Assembly (NCBI RefSeq): GCF_900105675.1
Contig: NZ_LT629786.1
Span: 3,596,001-3,660,000 of the forward strand
Direction: 5' to 3'
From: Pseudomonas synxantha
Lineage (GTDB): Bacteria > Pseudomonadota > Gammaproteobacteria > Pseudomonadales > Pseudomonadaceae
Length of the DNA stretch: 64,000 nt
Position numbers and translations under genes: made by a program. Each line of letters begins with the position of its first letter. Position 1 is the stretch's first letter. Below the pieces are notes generated by a model. That model did not search any database and had not been told where the DNA came from. It saw only the letters and a program-made list of their open reading frames with translations. This document shows positions 1 to 7,975 of this stretch, piece after piece.

Positions 1-232
1 CATACAGCGCGTAAAGCAAGCCCTGGTAACCCACCACATCCAGCTGCTTGTGATAACCGGCTCGCTGGAACAGTGCCTCGATTTCCGCAAAACAGGTGTT
101 GAAATGCACTTTGTTAAACGGCGTCTTGCCTTCCGTGACCAGGCCATCGAGGCGCAGCTCCTTTACCGCGTCACGCACGACATCGGCAGACATGCGATTG
201 ACGCTGCTTTTCAGTTGTTCAACATTCACCAC
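1..232 (-). CDS. SOS-controlled hypothetical protein, 3' end outside window
   Basis: The minus strand is open from a GTG at 232 to the window edge, and the stop lies outside. The 77 visible residues begin MVNVEQLKSS and include KTPFNKVHFN, an uninterrupted, codon-biased sequence. GTG 232 is chosen because a GAGGGA Shine-Dalgarno lies about 8 bases upstream; a second in-frame GTG follows at 229. A perfect LexA-type palindrome sits 23 bases upstream of the start, so this gene is very probably part of the DNA-damage response. I do not recognise a catalytic domain. P. aeruginosa has a LexA-controlled gene of unknown function (PA0922, next to dinB) that could be the homologue, but that is only a memory-based guess. 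The function is unknown. Confidence 0.75.
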   Translation of the reverse strand, partial: MVNVEQLKSSVNRMSADVVRDAVKELRLDGLVTEGKTPFNKVHFNTCFAEIEALFQRAGYHKQLDVVGYQGLLYALY

Positions 233-254
233 GGGCGTTCCCTCTATTCAATCG

Positions 255-270
255 CTGTACGAATATACAG
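255..270 (-). promoter_or_regulatory. LexA (SOS) box
   Basis: CTGTACGAATATACAG fits the CTG-N10-CAG LexA consensus exactly, with an AT-rich core. On the minus strand the box contains TATATT, a plausible -10 element, so LexA would block RNA polymerase directly. It lies 23 bases before the GTG of the partial gene ending at 232. Confidence 0.85.
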
Positions 271-306
271 TAACGTAATATTGGGAAACCCGCCATCGCA
301 TAAATT

Positions 307-543
307 TCAGCGCAGGAAGGCGACCACTTGGTCAGCGTCGAATGGCCAATCCAGTTCCGCCCCGGTGTCGATCCGCCGCAGTACCGGGATCCTTAGGCCG
401 TAGGCTTCGGTCAGGTCTTCTGGATCGGTGATATCGATCAATTCAACCATCAGACCGTGGTCGACCAACGGCATGAGGACATCTTCCGCAAGTTCACAAA
501 GATGGCAACCCAGGGTGCCGAACAGCTGGCATTCAGGAGGCAT
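307..543 (-). CDS. glutaredoxin-family protein
   Basis: This is a 78-residue protein with an N-terminal beta strand followed by GCHLCELAE, the CxxC redox motif of glutaredoxin/thioredoxin folds. A cis-proline motif follows near residue 53 (IPVLRR), and the C-terminus is WPFDADQVVAFL. The length and motif order match the short DUF836-like glutaredoxins (glutaredoxin 2 type) common in gamma-proteobacteria. It probably acts as a cytosolic thiol-disulfide oxidoreductase; the substrate is unknown. It lies just upstream of the SOS-controlled gene on the same strand, but the LexA box between them suggests separate transcription. The start is the only ATG that precedes the complete fold. Confidence 0.8.
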   Translation of the reverse strand: MPPECQLFGTLGCHLCELAEDVLMPLVDHGLMVELIDITDPEDLTEAYGLRIPVLRRIDTGAELDWPFDADQVVAFLR

Positions 544-703
544 GACGAAAGAACCCGGTCAGAAAAACAAGTGATCATTCTAAACCCGCTCGCCCCATGA
601 AATCCCATTGCCGACAAAACACCTGACCCAGGTCACCATGGCCTATAACTGATTCAGCGATTCTCGCGGCTTTTTTGCCCGCTCACCTGCAACGGAGATG
701 CTT

Positions 704-2434
704 GTGTTTGCCAACCTGCTGATCATTCTGGCCTCATCCCTGGTGGTGATTGCGCTGTTTCGCCGGCTGCAACTGCCGCCCGTGCTGGGCTACCTGTGCG
801 TGGGCCTGGCGGTGGGTCCGACTGCTTTGGACTGGGTGAACGACAACGAGGACCTGCCGGATCTGGCCGAGATGGGCGTGGTGTTCCTGCTGTTTTCCCT
901 GGGGCTGGAGTTTTCCCTGTCGAAAATGTTTGCGCTGCGCCGCGTGGTGTTTGGCCTGGGCAGTTTGCAGGTGCTGGGCTGCGGGGCGCTGCTGGGTGGC
1001 CTACTGATGGGCTTTGGCCTGGCGCCGGGCATCGCGCTGTTGCTGGGGGCAGGGTTGGCGTTGTCGTCCACGGCCATCGTCAGCAAGGAATTGACCAGCC
1101 TCGGTGAGATCTTCAGCAGCCATGGCCAGAATGCGATTGGCGTGCTGCTGTTCCAGGACGTGGTGGCGGTATTGCTGCTGACGCTGGTGCCAGTGTTTGC
1201 CGGCAGCAGTGACCAAGCCTGGTACTGGGCGCTGCCGCTGACCCTGGGCAAGACTGTGGTGTTGTTCGTGGGCCTGTTATTCGCCAGCCGCTGGTTGCTG
1301 CCGCGGTTGTTTCGTGAAGTCGCGGCGTCCCATTCGGCGGAGTTGTTTGTATTGCTGGCGCTGGTGATTGTGTTGCTCACGGCCTGGCTCACCCATCTGC
1401 TCGGCCTGTCCCCTGCCCTTGGGGCTTTCCTGGCCGGCATGTTGCTGGGTGAAAGTCATTATCGTCACCAGATCGAAGCGGATATCCGACCGTTCAGAGA
1501 CATTCTGCTGGGGCTGTTTTTTGTCAGCATCGGCATGTTGATCGACCTGCAGTTGTTCATCAGCCATAGCCTGTTGATCCTCGGCCTGACCCTCACGCTG
1601 ATGCTGGTCAAAGGTTGCGTAGTCGCCACACTGGTCAAGCTGCGCGGCAGCGACACTGAGACCGCCTGGCGCAGCGGCCTGGCCCTGGCCCAGGGTGGCG
1701 AGTTCTGTTTTGCGTTGATGGCGCAGATGCAACAGAGCCGGCTGATTCCAGATCAATTCAACGGGCTGCTGCTGGCCGCCACGTTCTGTTCGATGCTGTT
1801 GACGCCATTGCTGTTGCGCGCCGCGCCGGCCATTGCCCTGCGCCTGCACCGCAAGCCCAACCAGCAGGTGCAACTGGAGCAGATCACCGCGCTCAATGCG
1901 CAACTGCACGGGCATGTGGTGATTTGTGGGTATGGTCGGGTGGGCCAATCCATCGCGCGATTTTTGCGCCGCGAACACCAGGCGTTTATCGCCCTGGATG
2001 ACGACCCCGCACGCGTACACGAAGCCGCCACCGAGGACAGCAGCGTGCATTACGGCGACTGCCGCCGTGGCGCCTTGCTCAGTGCCGTCGGCCTGGAGCG
2101 GGCGCGGTTGGTGGTGATCGCCGTAGACAACAGCGATGTCGCCCTGCTGGTGCTCAAGGAAGCGCGGCGGATCAACCCTGAGGTGCCGATCCTGGTGCGC
2201 ACTCGCGATGACAGCCAGTTGGCTGAGCTCAAGGCCGCCGGTGCCAGTGAGGTGGTGCCTGAGCTGCTGGAATCAAGCCTGATGCTCGCCTCCCACGCGC
2301 TGATCCTGCTGGGCCTGCCGGACCAACAGGTACAGGCGCGGGTCGATGAGGTGCGGCACAACCACTATCGCCTGTTGCACGGATTCGATCCGCAGCCCCG
2401 CACGGACGAAGAGGCGCCAATCAATCCTGACTGA
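704..2434 (+). CDS. CPA2-family K+/H+ antiporter with RCK (TrkA-N) domain
   Basis: This is a Kef-type monovalent cation:proton antiporter of the inner membrane. About residues 1-380 form the hydrophobic Na+/H+-exchanger domain, with characteristic stretches such as GYLCVGLAVGP, LFQDVVAVLLL and LGAFLAGMLLGES. A cytosolic TrkA-N/RCK domain follows, starting at HVVICGYGRVGQS (Rossmann GxGxxG), and would bind NAD(H) or glutathione-type ligands to gate transport. There are two possible starts. ATG 698 directly abuts the GGAG ribosome-binding site at 694-697, which is too close. GTG 704 has the ideal 6-base spacing and gives MFANLLIILASS, so I place the start there. There is no KefF/KefG ancillary subunit next door. 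Its end is convergent with the ammonium transporter and overlaps it slightly. Confidence 0.9.
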   Translation: MFANLLIILASSLVVIALFRRLQLPPVLGYLCVGLAVGPTALDWVNDNEDLPDLAEMGVVFLLFSLGLEFSLSKMFALRRVVFGLGSLQVLGCGALLGGLLMGFGLAPGIALLLGAGLALSSTAIVSKELTSLGEIFSSHGQNAIGVLLFQDVVAVLLLTLVPVFAGSSDQAWYWALPLTLGKTVVLFVGLLFASRWLLPRLFREVAASHSAELFVLLALVIVLLTAWLTHLLGLSPALGAFLAGMLLGESHYRHQIEADIRPFRDILLGLFFVSIGMLIDLQLFISHSLLILGLTLTLMLVKGCVVATLVKLRGSDTETAWRSGLALAQGGEFCFALMAQMQQSRLIPDQFNGLLLAATFCSMLLTPLLLRAAPAIALRLHRKPNQQVQLEQITALNAQLHGHVVICGYGRVGQSIARFLRREHQAFIALDDDPARVHEAATEDSSVHYGDCRRGALLSAVGLERARLVVIAVDNSDVALLVLKEARRINPEVPILVRTRDDSQLAELKAAGASEVVPELLESSLMLASHALILLGLPDQQVQARVDEVRHNHYRLLHGFDPQPRTDEEAPINPD

Positions 2435-3629
2435 CTGCGCCAATCTTGTGGATCGACAGGTCGGCACCGTAATACTCTTCTTCCTTGCTCAGGCGCAGGC
2501 CGTGCATGCGCTTGATCGCGCCGTACACGAGCAAGCCGCCGCCAAAGGCCACCACCACGCCAAGGCCGGTGCCAATCAACTGGCTGATCAGGCTCACGCC
2601 GCCCAGCCCACCCAGGGCGGTCTGCCCGAATACGCCGCAGGCGATACCGCCCCACACCCCACATAAGCCGTGCAAGGGCCATACACCCAGCACGTCATCG
2701 ATCTTCCAACGATCCTGGGCAGCGATAAAACACCACACAAACAACCCTCCGGCAATGGCCCCCGTGACCAGCGCGCCCACCGGGTGCATCAGGTCGGAAC
2801 CGGCGCAGATCGCCACCAGCCCGGCCAATGGGCCGTTGTGCAGGAAGCCCGGATCGTTACGCCCAATCACCAGCGCGGCAACGGTGCCGCCGACCATGGC
2901 CATCAACGAATTGACCGCCACCAGGCCACTGACCCCATCCAGGGTTTGCGCACTCATCACGTTAAAGCCAAACCAACCCACGATCAGGATCCACGACCCC
3001 AGCGCCAGGAAGGGGATGCTCGACGGCGCAAACGCCACCAGGCGTCCTTCGCGATAACGCCCGTTGCGCGGGCCCAGCAGCAACACGGCTGCCAGCGCCA
3101 GCCAACCGCCCATGGCGTGTACCACCACGGAACCGGCAAAGTCATGGAAGCCAGCACCAAAGGTTACGAGCAGCCAGGCTTGCAGGCCGAAGTTGCCGTT
3201 CCACACCATGCCTTCGAAAAAGGGGTAGACAAACGCCACGATCAGCGCGGTGGCGCACAGCTGCGGAGCAAACTTTGCTCGCTCGGCAATGCCGCCGGAA
3301 ATGATGGCCGGGATGGCCGCAGCGAAGGTCAGCAGGAAGAAAAACTTCACCAGGCCGTAGCCATGATCGGCACTGATCACGGCTGCTGGATGCATGAAGT
3401 TCACGCCATAGGAGATCCAATAGCCTATAAAGAAATAGGCCAGGGTTGAGATCGCGAAGTCGCTGAGAATTTTCGACAAGGCATTGACCTGGTTCTTCTG
3501 GCGCACCGTGCCGACTTCCAGGAAGGCAAAACCGGCGTGCATGGCCAAGACCATGACCGCACCAATCAGGATGAACAGGGTGTTGGAGCTATGGACAAGG
3601 GTGTCCACCGCACTTTGCAAATTTTCCAT
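2421..3629 (-). CDS. amtB: ammonium transporter (Amt family)
   Basis: This is an inner-membrane ammonium/ammonia channel of about 402 residues. The Amt signature is visible as FHDFAGSVVVHAMGGW, holding the substrate-site Asp and the first pore His. The second pore His is in WPLHGLCGVWGG. The hydrophobic profile fits eleven membrane helices. The frame is open 16 codons further upstream, but family alignment from memory supports MENLQSAVDTL (ATG 3629) as the start. No cleavable signal peptide is evident, unlike E. coli AmtB, and no glnK lies beside it. It may therefore be one of the additional Amt paralogues of fluorescent pseudomonads. Its 3' end overlaps that of the antiporter gene by 14 bases. 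Confidence 0.9.
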   Translation of the reverse strand: MENLQSAVDTLVHSSNTLFILIGAVMVLAMHAGFAFLEVGTVRQKNQVNALSKILSDFAISTLAYFFIGYWISYGVNFMHPAAVISADHGYGLVKFFFLLTFAAAIPAIISGGIAERAKFAPQLCATALIVAFVYPFFEGMVWNGNFGLQAWLLVTFGAGFHDFAGSVVVHAMGGWLALAAVLLLGPRNGRYREGRLVAFAPSSIPFLALGSWILIVGWFGFNVMSAQTLDGVSGLVAVNSLMAMVGGTVAALVIGRNDPGFLHNGPLAGLVAICAGSDLMHPVGALVTGAIAGGLFVWCFIAAQDRWKIDDVLGVWPLHGLCGVWGGIACGVFGQTALGGLGGVSLISQLIGTGLGVVVAFGGGLLVYGAIKRMHGLRLSKEEEYYGADLSIHKIGAVSQD

Positions 3630-3849
3630 GGAGGTTGGCAGGCCTTCATCAAGGCAAAAAGCACCAAAGCGGTTCAAGCCAGGGTTTTGCGCACTAAATT
3701 GGCACCGGCGACCCCGCCCTTGTTAAGAGGGCGTGAACCGCTTTAGCGCAGCGATCAACACACAGGCCGTTGCCGACAGGGTTTTTCCGCGGGGTTGAGT
3801 GATTTAGGGTAAGGTTTTTCAAGGCTTGCGCCACGACCGCCCGGATTCA

Positions 3850-3871
3850 GCGCAGGCCCCAGGGCCTGCGC
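3850..3871. other. perfect inverted repeat in amt/DUF883 intergenic region
   Basis: GCGCAGGCCC and GGGCCTGCGC are separated by two bases and form a very stable 10-bp hairpin. It sits in the 344-base gap between the divergent amt and DUF883 genes. No T-run follows, so it does not look like an intrinsic terminator. It may be a regulator site or simply a structural repeat. I see no gene in the rest of the gap. Confidence 0.5.
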
Positions 3872-3973
3872 ACCAAGGCAAAGCAAAAGCTGTACCACAC
3901 AATTGCACTGAACCTTCGGCGAACCCCGCGACTCGAAACCACACGTACAGATCAGCCACACACGGAGACAACC

Positions 3974-4288
3974 ATGGCCGGTAAAACAGCAAAGACTGCT
4001 CAAGAGATACTGATGGCGGATTTTCAAACCCTGGTCAGTGATACCGAAAGGTTGCTGGACGACACCGCTGTGCTGGCCGGTGACCAGGCCGATGAGCTGC
4101 GCACCAAGATCCATGAGAGCCTCCTCAAGGCCCGCGAGACCCTGCAGTTGACCGAAGATTCGCTGCGTGAGCGCGGTCAGGCGGCGATCACTGCCACTGA
4201 AGACTACGTACAAGCCAACCCATGGCAGTCCGTCGGTATCGCTGCCGGCGTGGGCTTTTTGATCGGTTTGCTGGCTACAAGGCGCTAA
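3974..4288 (+). CDS. DUF883 family protein (YqjD/ElaB-like)
   Basis: This is a 104-residue protein with an N-terminal amphipathic helical region, typical of coiled coils (about residues 12-75). It ends in a glycine-rich hydrophobic segment, SVGIAAGVGFLIGLLATRR, preceded by the family-typical NPWQ. This is the layout of the E. coli YqjD/ElaB/YgaM family, in which the C-terminal segment anchors the protein in the inner membrane and the cytosolic part has been linked to ribosome binding in stationary phase. The start has the SD CGGAGA about 7 bases upstream. It is the first gene of a tight three-gene operon with the YqjE-like gene (5-base gap) and a third small gene. Confidence 0.88.
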   Translation: MAGKTAKTAQEILMADFQTLVSDTERLLDDTAVLAGDQADELRTKIHESLLKARETLQLTEDSLRERGQAAITATEDYVQANPWQSVGIAAGVGFLIGLLATRR

Positions 4289-4293
4289 ATATC

Positions 4294-4698
4294 ATGTCTA
4301 TCGGCGAATCCAGCTCATCAACGAGCGCACACTCTTCAGGAACCAGTTCCACCTCCCGACGCCTGGGCGCTGCTGTGCTGGGCTTGCTGCACAGCCATGT
4401 GGAATTGTTCGGCATCGAATTGCAGGAGCAAAAGGCCCGCACCGTCAGCCTGTTGCTGTTTGCCGGGCTGGCGCTGGTGTTTGCCCTGCTCTTGCTGGTG
4501 GGGCTATCGACGCTGGTAATGATCCTTGTATGGGACACCGGCTACCGACTGACCGGGATCATTTGTCTCTGCGTGTTCTACAGCCTGGCCGCCGCGTTCT
4601 GCGGGGTGCGTTTGAAAGCGGCGGTGTTCGATGAGTCCACGCCCTTCCACGCCACTCTTGAAGAACTGGCCAATGACCGGGAGCGCCTGCTGCCATGA
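4294..4698 (+). CDS. phage-holin-family membrane protein (YqjE-like)
   Basis: This 134-residue protein has a Ser/Thr-rich N-terminus, then RRLGAAVLGLLHSHVELFGIELQEQKAR, which is the conserved helix of the Actinobacterial-holin-X/YqjE family. Two hydrophobic helices follow (about residues 48-72 and 79-103). ATG 4294 is used rather than earlier in-frame codons because it starts just after the preceding stop codon and the family begins here. E. coli has the same gene order (yqjD-yqjE-yqjK), which supports the assignment. The role is unknown but likely concerns the inner membrane under stress. 'Phage holin' is a family name; there is no lysis function here. Confidence 0.85.
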   Translation: MSIGESSSSTSAHSSGTSSTSRRLGAAVLGLLHSHVELFGIELQEQKARTVSLLLFAGLALVFALLLLVGLSTLVMILVWDTGYRLTGIICLCVFYSLAAAFCGVRLKAAVFDESTPFHATLEELANDRERLLP

Positions 4699-5036
4699 GC
4701 ATGACTGAGATCCCGCAAAACACCTCCCGCCGGGAAATGCGCAAGGCGCTGATCCGCCTGCGCATGGAAATGCACCGCCAGGAAATCCGCCATGAGTCCC
4801 AGCAACTGATGGCGCCCCTGCAAAAAATGCGCAATATGCGCCACAACTGGCAGGACAGCCTGGGCATCAAGCACGCGCCACTGTGGGGCGTAGCGGCGGT
4901 GACGCTGATGGGCTTCTTTACCGGCAAGGGCGCCAAAGGTGGCAGCATCAGCAGCGTGACGCGCCTGATACGGCTAGGTGCCGGGTTGATCCCGCTGATC
5001 AAACTGGCCATGCAAGGCGCTTCGCGCAAAAACTGA
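4695..5036 (+). CDS. small basic protein of the yqjD-yqjE operon
   Basis: This 113-residue protein starts inside the stop codon of the preceding gene (ATGA overlap), so translation is probably coupled. The N-terminal half is a charged helix rich in Arg and Met (REMRKALIRLRMEMHRQEIR). The C-terminal half has two short hydrophobic stretches, LWGVAAVTLMGFFTG and LIRLGAGLIPLIKLA, which may touch or span the membrane. It occupies the position of yqjK in enterobacteria but I cannot confirm homology. The function is unknown; its context suggests an envelope-associated partner of the two upstream proteins. Confidence 0.75.
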   Translation: MSMTEIPQNTSRREMRKALIRLRMEMHRQEIRHESQQLMAPLQKMRNMRHNWQDSLGIKHAPLWGVAAVTLMGFFTGKGAKGGSISSVTRLIRLGAGLIPLIKLAMQGASRKN

Positions 5037-5201
5037 CCTGTGTGAGTCAAAGACCGTAATGACCGGATATGTCCTGGTCATTGCGGTTCTTTGCGCTGCC
5101 TGTTAATTGATATCGACACTGCCGACCGTTGGATTCGCTTGCCCCAGCGAGGCCGAACCGGGAAGCTGGACCTGTCATTCACCGTACGGAGAGTACCCGC
5201 C

Positions 5202-6533
5202 TTGGATTGGCCCACCCTGCTGACCCGCGAACGCCTTGGAAAACCCCTGCACAGCCCGGAAGAACTGGGACGCAGCCCCTTTCACAAAGACCATGATCGC
5301 ATCATCTTTTCCGGTGCATTCCGGCGCCTGGGGCGCAAGACACAAGTGCACCCGGTATCGAGCAACGACCATATCCACACGCGCCTGACTCACTCGCTGG
5401 AAGTCAGTTGCGTCGGGCGCTCCCTCGGCATGCGCGTGGGCGAAACCCTGCGCAGCGCCCTGCCCGACTGGTGCGACCCGAGCGACTTGGGCATGGTGGT
5501 GCAATCGGCCTGCCTGGCCCATGACATCGGCAACCCGCCGTTCGGACACTCCGGCGAAGACGCCATTCGCCACTGGTTCCAGCAGGCCGCCGGGCGCGGC
5601 TGGCTGGATGACATGACCAGCGCCGAACGCAATGACTTCCTCAACTTCGAGGGCAATGCCCAGGGGTTTCGGGTGCTGACCCAGCTTGAATACCATCAGT
5701 TCGACGGCGGCACGCGGCTGACCTATGCCACCTTGGGGACTTATCTCAAATACCCCTGGACTGCCCGCCACGCCGACTCACTGGGTTACAAGAAACACAA
5801 GTTCGGCTGTTACCAGAGCGAGCTGCCGATTCTTGAACAGATCGCCCACAAGCTCGGCCTGCCCCAACTGGAGGAGCAACGCTGGGCCCGTCACCCCCTC
5901 GTTTACCTGATGGAGGCCGCCGACGACATCTGCTACGCGCTGATTGACCTGGAAGACGGCCTGGAAATGGAGCTGCTGCAGTACGCCGAGGTCGAGTCGC
6001 TACTGCTGGACCTGGTCGGCGATGACCTGCCACAAACCTATCGGCAGTTGGGCCCGCTTGACTCGCGGCGCCGCAAACTGGCGATCCTGCGTGGCAAGGC
6101 CATCGAACACCTGACCAACGCGGCAGCAAGGGCGTTTGTCGAACAGCAGGACGCTCTGCTCGCTGGCACACTGCCTGGCGACCTGGTCGAGCACATGCAC
6201 GGCCCGGCAAAACGCTGCGTACTGGATGCCAAGGACATGGCGCGCAAGAAAATCTTCCAGGATAAACGCAAGACGCTGCATGAAATCGGCGCCTACACTA
6301 CCCTGGAAATCCTGCTGAACGCATTCTGCGGTGCGGCCCTGGAACAACATGGCGGACGCACCCCATCGTTCAAGAACAGGCGCATTCTCGATTTACTGGG
6401 CAATAGCGCGCCGGACCCGGCCTGGCCATTACATGCCTCGTTCCTGCGGATGATCGATTTCATCGCCGGCATGACCGACAGCTACGCCACAGAGATGGCG
6501 CGGGAAATGACCGGGCGCTCCAGCCCTCAGTAA
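5202..6533 (+). CDS. dgt: deoxyguanosinetriphosphate triphosphohydrolase-like protein
   Basis: This HD-superfamily dNTP triphosphohydrolase hydrolyses dGTP (and possibly other dNTPs) to nucleoside and tripolyphosphate. Metal ligands are visible as [10 protein letters not shown] and the HD pair in [16 protein letters not shown]. The N-terminal [10 protein letters not shown] and the later [15 protein letters not shown] are also family hallmarks. The frame is open from 5091, but the homologous protein begins at [13 protein letters not shown]. The TTG at 5202 encodes this start, has a GGAGAG ribosome-binding site about 8 bases upstream, and gives 443 residues, the usual length of the Pseudomonas protein. 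It stands alone behind the YqjD-like operon. Confidence 0.9.
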   Translation: MDWPTLLTRERLGKPLHSPEELGRSPFHKDHDRIIFSGAFRRLGRKTQVHPVSSNDHIHTRLTHSLEVSCVGRSLGMRVGETLRSALPDWCDPSDLGMVVQSACLAHDIGNPPFGHSGEDAIRHWFQQAAGRGWLDDMTSAERNDFLNFEGNAQGFRVLTQLEYHQFDGGTRLTYATLGTYLKYPWTARHADSLGYKKHKFGCYQSELPILEQIAHKLGLPQLEEQRWARHPLVYLMEAADDICYALIDLEDGLEMELLQYAEVESLLLDLVGDDLPQTYRQLGPLDSRRRKLAILRGKAIEHLTNAAARAFVEQQDALLAGTLPGDLVEHMHGPAKRCVLDAKDMARKKIFQDKRKTLHEIGAYTTLEILLNAFCGAALEQHGGRTPSFKNRRILDLLGNSAPDPAWPLHASFLRMIDFIAGMTDSYATEMAREMTGRSSPQ

Positions 6534-6698
6534 CAACTCGACCACGCATCCTGTTCCCTGAAGAGAATCGCCCTACGACGGGAACAGAGCGGCCTGATCG
6601 AATTCGTACATACACCCGAAGAATAATCACGCACGCTCTTAACGGACCAGCCGAGCAATTCCTCCCCCCATCGACGCTTGACTCACTGTGTGTTCTCT

Positions 6699-7091
6699 AT
6701 GCCCAGATACCCTCTTCGTATTCTTTTGGTGGAGGATCACCCCTTTCAGCTCCTGGCCACCCAATGCCTGCTCAAAAGCTTCGGTTTCGACCAACTGACG
6801 CCCGTGGAAAATGCCGAGCAGGCCATACGTTTGATGAGCCAGTCCGAATACCCCTTCGATCTGATGCTATGTGACCAATGCCTGCCTGACTTGCCCGGGC
6901 TTGAACTGGTAGAAATCGCCAGCCGCCAGCGCTTTATAACCAGTGCGATTCTGTTGAGCGGGTTACCCCCGGCGGAACTGATTAATCTGAAGAAACAAGC
7001 CTTGCAACGAAATCTGCCACTCCTTGGTTACTTATCAAAACCATTGAACAAAGATCAACTTGAACAGTTGATTGCCTCGATTTTCACTTAA
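6699..7091 (+). CDS. single-domain response regulator
   Basis: This CheY-like protein of about 130 residues contains only a receiver domain. It has ILLVEDHP (acidic pocket), the phospho-acceptor Asp in LMLCDQCLPDLPG, and the conserved Lys in GYLSKPL. There is no output domain. The ATG at 6699 is preferred over an upstream TTG at 6678 because the fold begins here; neither has a convincing ribosome-binding site. It lies 258 bases upstream of the LuxR-type regulator and the hybrid kinase, and resembles the receiver part of RocR-type proteins. It could compete for or buffer phosphate from the large kinase downstream, but that is inference. Confidence 0.85.
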   Translation: MPRYPLRILLVEDHPFQLLATQCLLKSFGFDQLTPVENAEQAIRLMSQSEYPFDLMLCDQCLPDLPGLELVEIASRQRFITSAILLSGLPPAELINLKKQALQRNLPLLGYLSKPLNKDQLEQLIASIFT

Positions 7092-7348
7092 CGAATGTAG
7101 GAAATTAAACATTTCCGCTAGAGAAAACCGACGTGAGGCTAGTCGCAAATACCAAGGCGCCATTACATGACGCAATCATGCCCAAAATACTTACATACAC
7201 CTCCATCACACCTAGCAACTTGTAGGTGCATGCCTTTTCTAGCGTAGGAACTTTCCTGTTTTGCTTCTACCGCCCTAAGGCTTCATGCTGCAACCTCGCC
7301 TTCTGAGCTAATGTGCCCGCTTTATTTGCACCTGCATGGAATGTGATT

Positions 7349-7975
7349 ATGAACTCTGTCTTTATTATCGATGACCACCCGGTTATACGACTCGCCATTC
7401 GAATGTTGCTGGAACACGAGGGTTACAAAGTCGTTGGCGAAACAGATAACGGGTGCGATGCCATACAGATGGTGCGTGAATGCCTTCCAGACCTGGTGAT
7501 TCTCGACATCAGCATTCCCAAGCTTGATGGCCTTGAAGTCCTCTGCCGCTTCAACGCGATGAACACATCGATGAAGACGCTGGTGCTGACGGCCCAGTGC
7601 CCTACGCTCTTTGCGACGCGATGCATGCGTTCGGGCGCCGAGGGGTATGTGTGCAAGGAGGGGGACCTGAGCGAGTTGCTCAGCGCCATTCGTGCAGTGC
7701 TGTCGGGCTATAACTACTTTCCCAGCCAGGCGCTGAATAGTCCCGGCGCCGAAGGTATGGACGCTCAGGAGCTGGAACTGTTCAAAACAGTCAACGACCG
7801 CGAACTGATGGTGCTGCAACTGTTTGCACAAGGCCGTACCAACAAGGAAATAGCCAAGGGTATGTTTCTCAGCAATAAAACTGTCAGTACTTATAAAAAG
7901 AGGTTAATGCAGAAACTCAAGGCCAAATCCTTGGTAGAACTCATCGAGATGGCAAAACGAAACGCGCTAGTGTGA
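7349..7975 (+). CDS. LuxR/FixJ-type response regulator (BvgA/EvgA/RocA-like)
   Basis: This is a 208-residue transcription factor. The N-terminal receiver has FIIDDHPV, the phospho-acceptor Asp in LVILDISIPKLDG, the Thr of TLVLTAQ and the Lys of GYVCKEGD. The C-terminal LuxR helix-turn-helix is DRELMVLQLFAQGRTNKEIA followed by NKTVSTYKKRL. ATG 7349 is chosen because the receiver begins directly there; an upstream GTG at 7313 would add an unrelated stretch. The stop overlaps the start of the hybrid kinase gene, indicating a co-translated two-component pair. The organisation matches EvgA-EvgS, BvgA-BvgS and Pseudomonas RocA-RocS; the PAO1 counterpart is probably rocA2. Confidence 0.9.
   Translation: MNSVFIIDDHPVIRLAIRMLLEHEGYKVVGETDNGCDAIQMVRECLPDLVILDISIPKLDGLEVLCRFNAMNTSMKTLVLTAQCPTLFATRCMRSGAEGYVCKEGDLSELLSAIRAVLSGYNYFPSQALNSPGAEGMDAQELELFKTVNDRELMVLQLFAQGRTNKEIAKGMFLSNKTVSTYKKRLMQKLKAKSLVELIEMAKRNALV

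Noticed and set aside
3640..3760. possible sigma-54 (GG-N10-GC) promoter upstream of amt
   Set aside because: The candidate TTGGTGC-TTTTTGC has only eight bases between GG and GC, and other GG/GC pairs do not fit the -24/-12 spacing.
4294..4698. prophage indication from the 'phage holin' family name
   Set aside because: The gene belongs to the chromosomal YqjE family in the conserved yqjD-yqjE order, and no phage genes are nearby.
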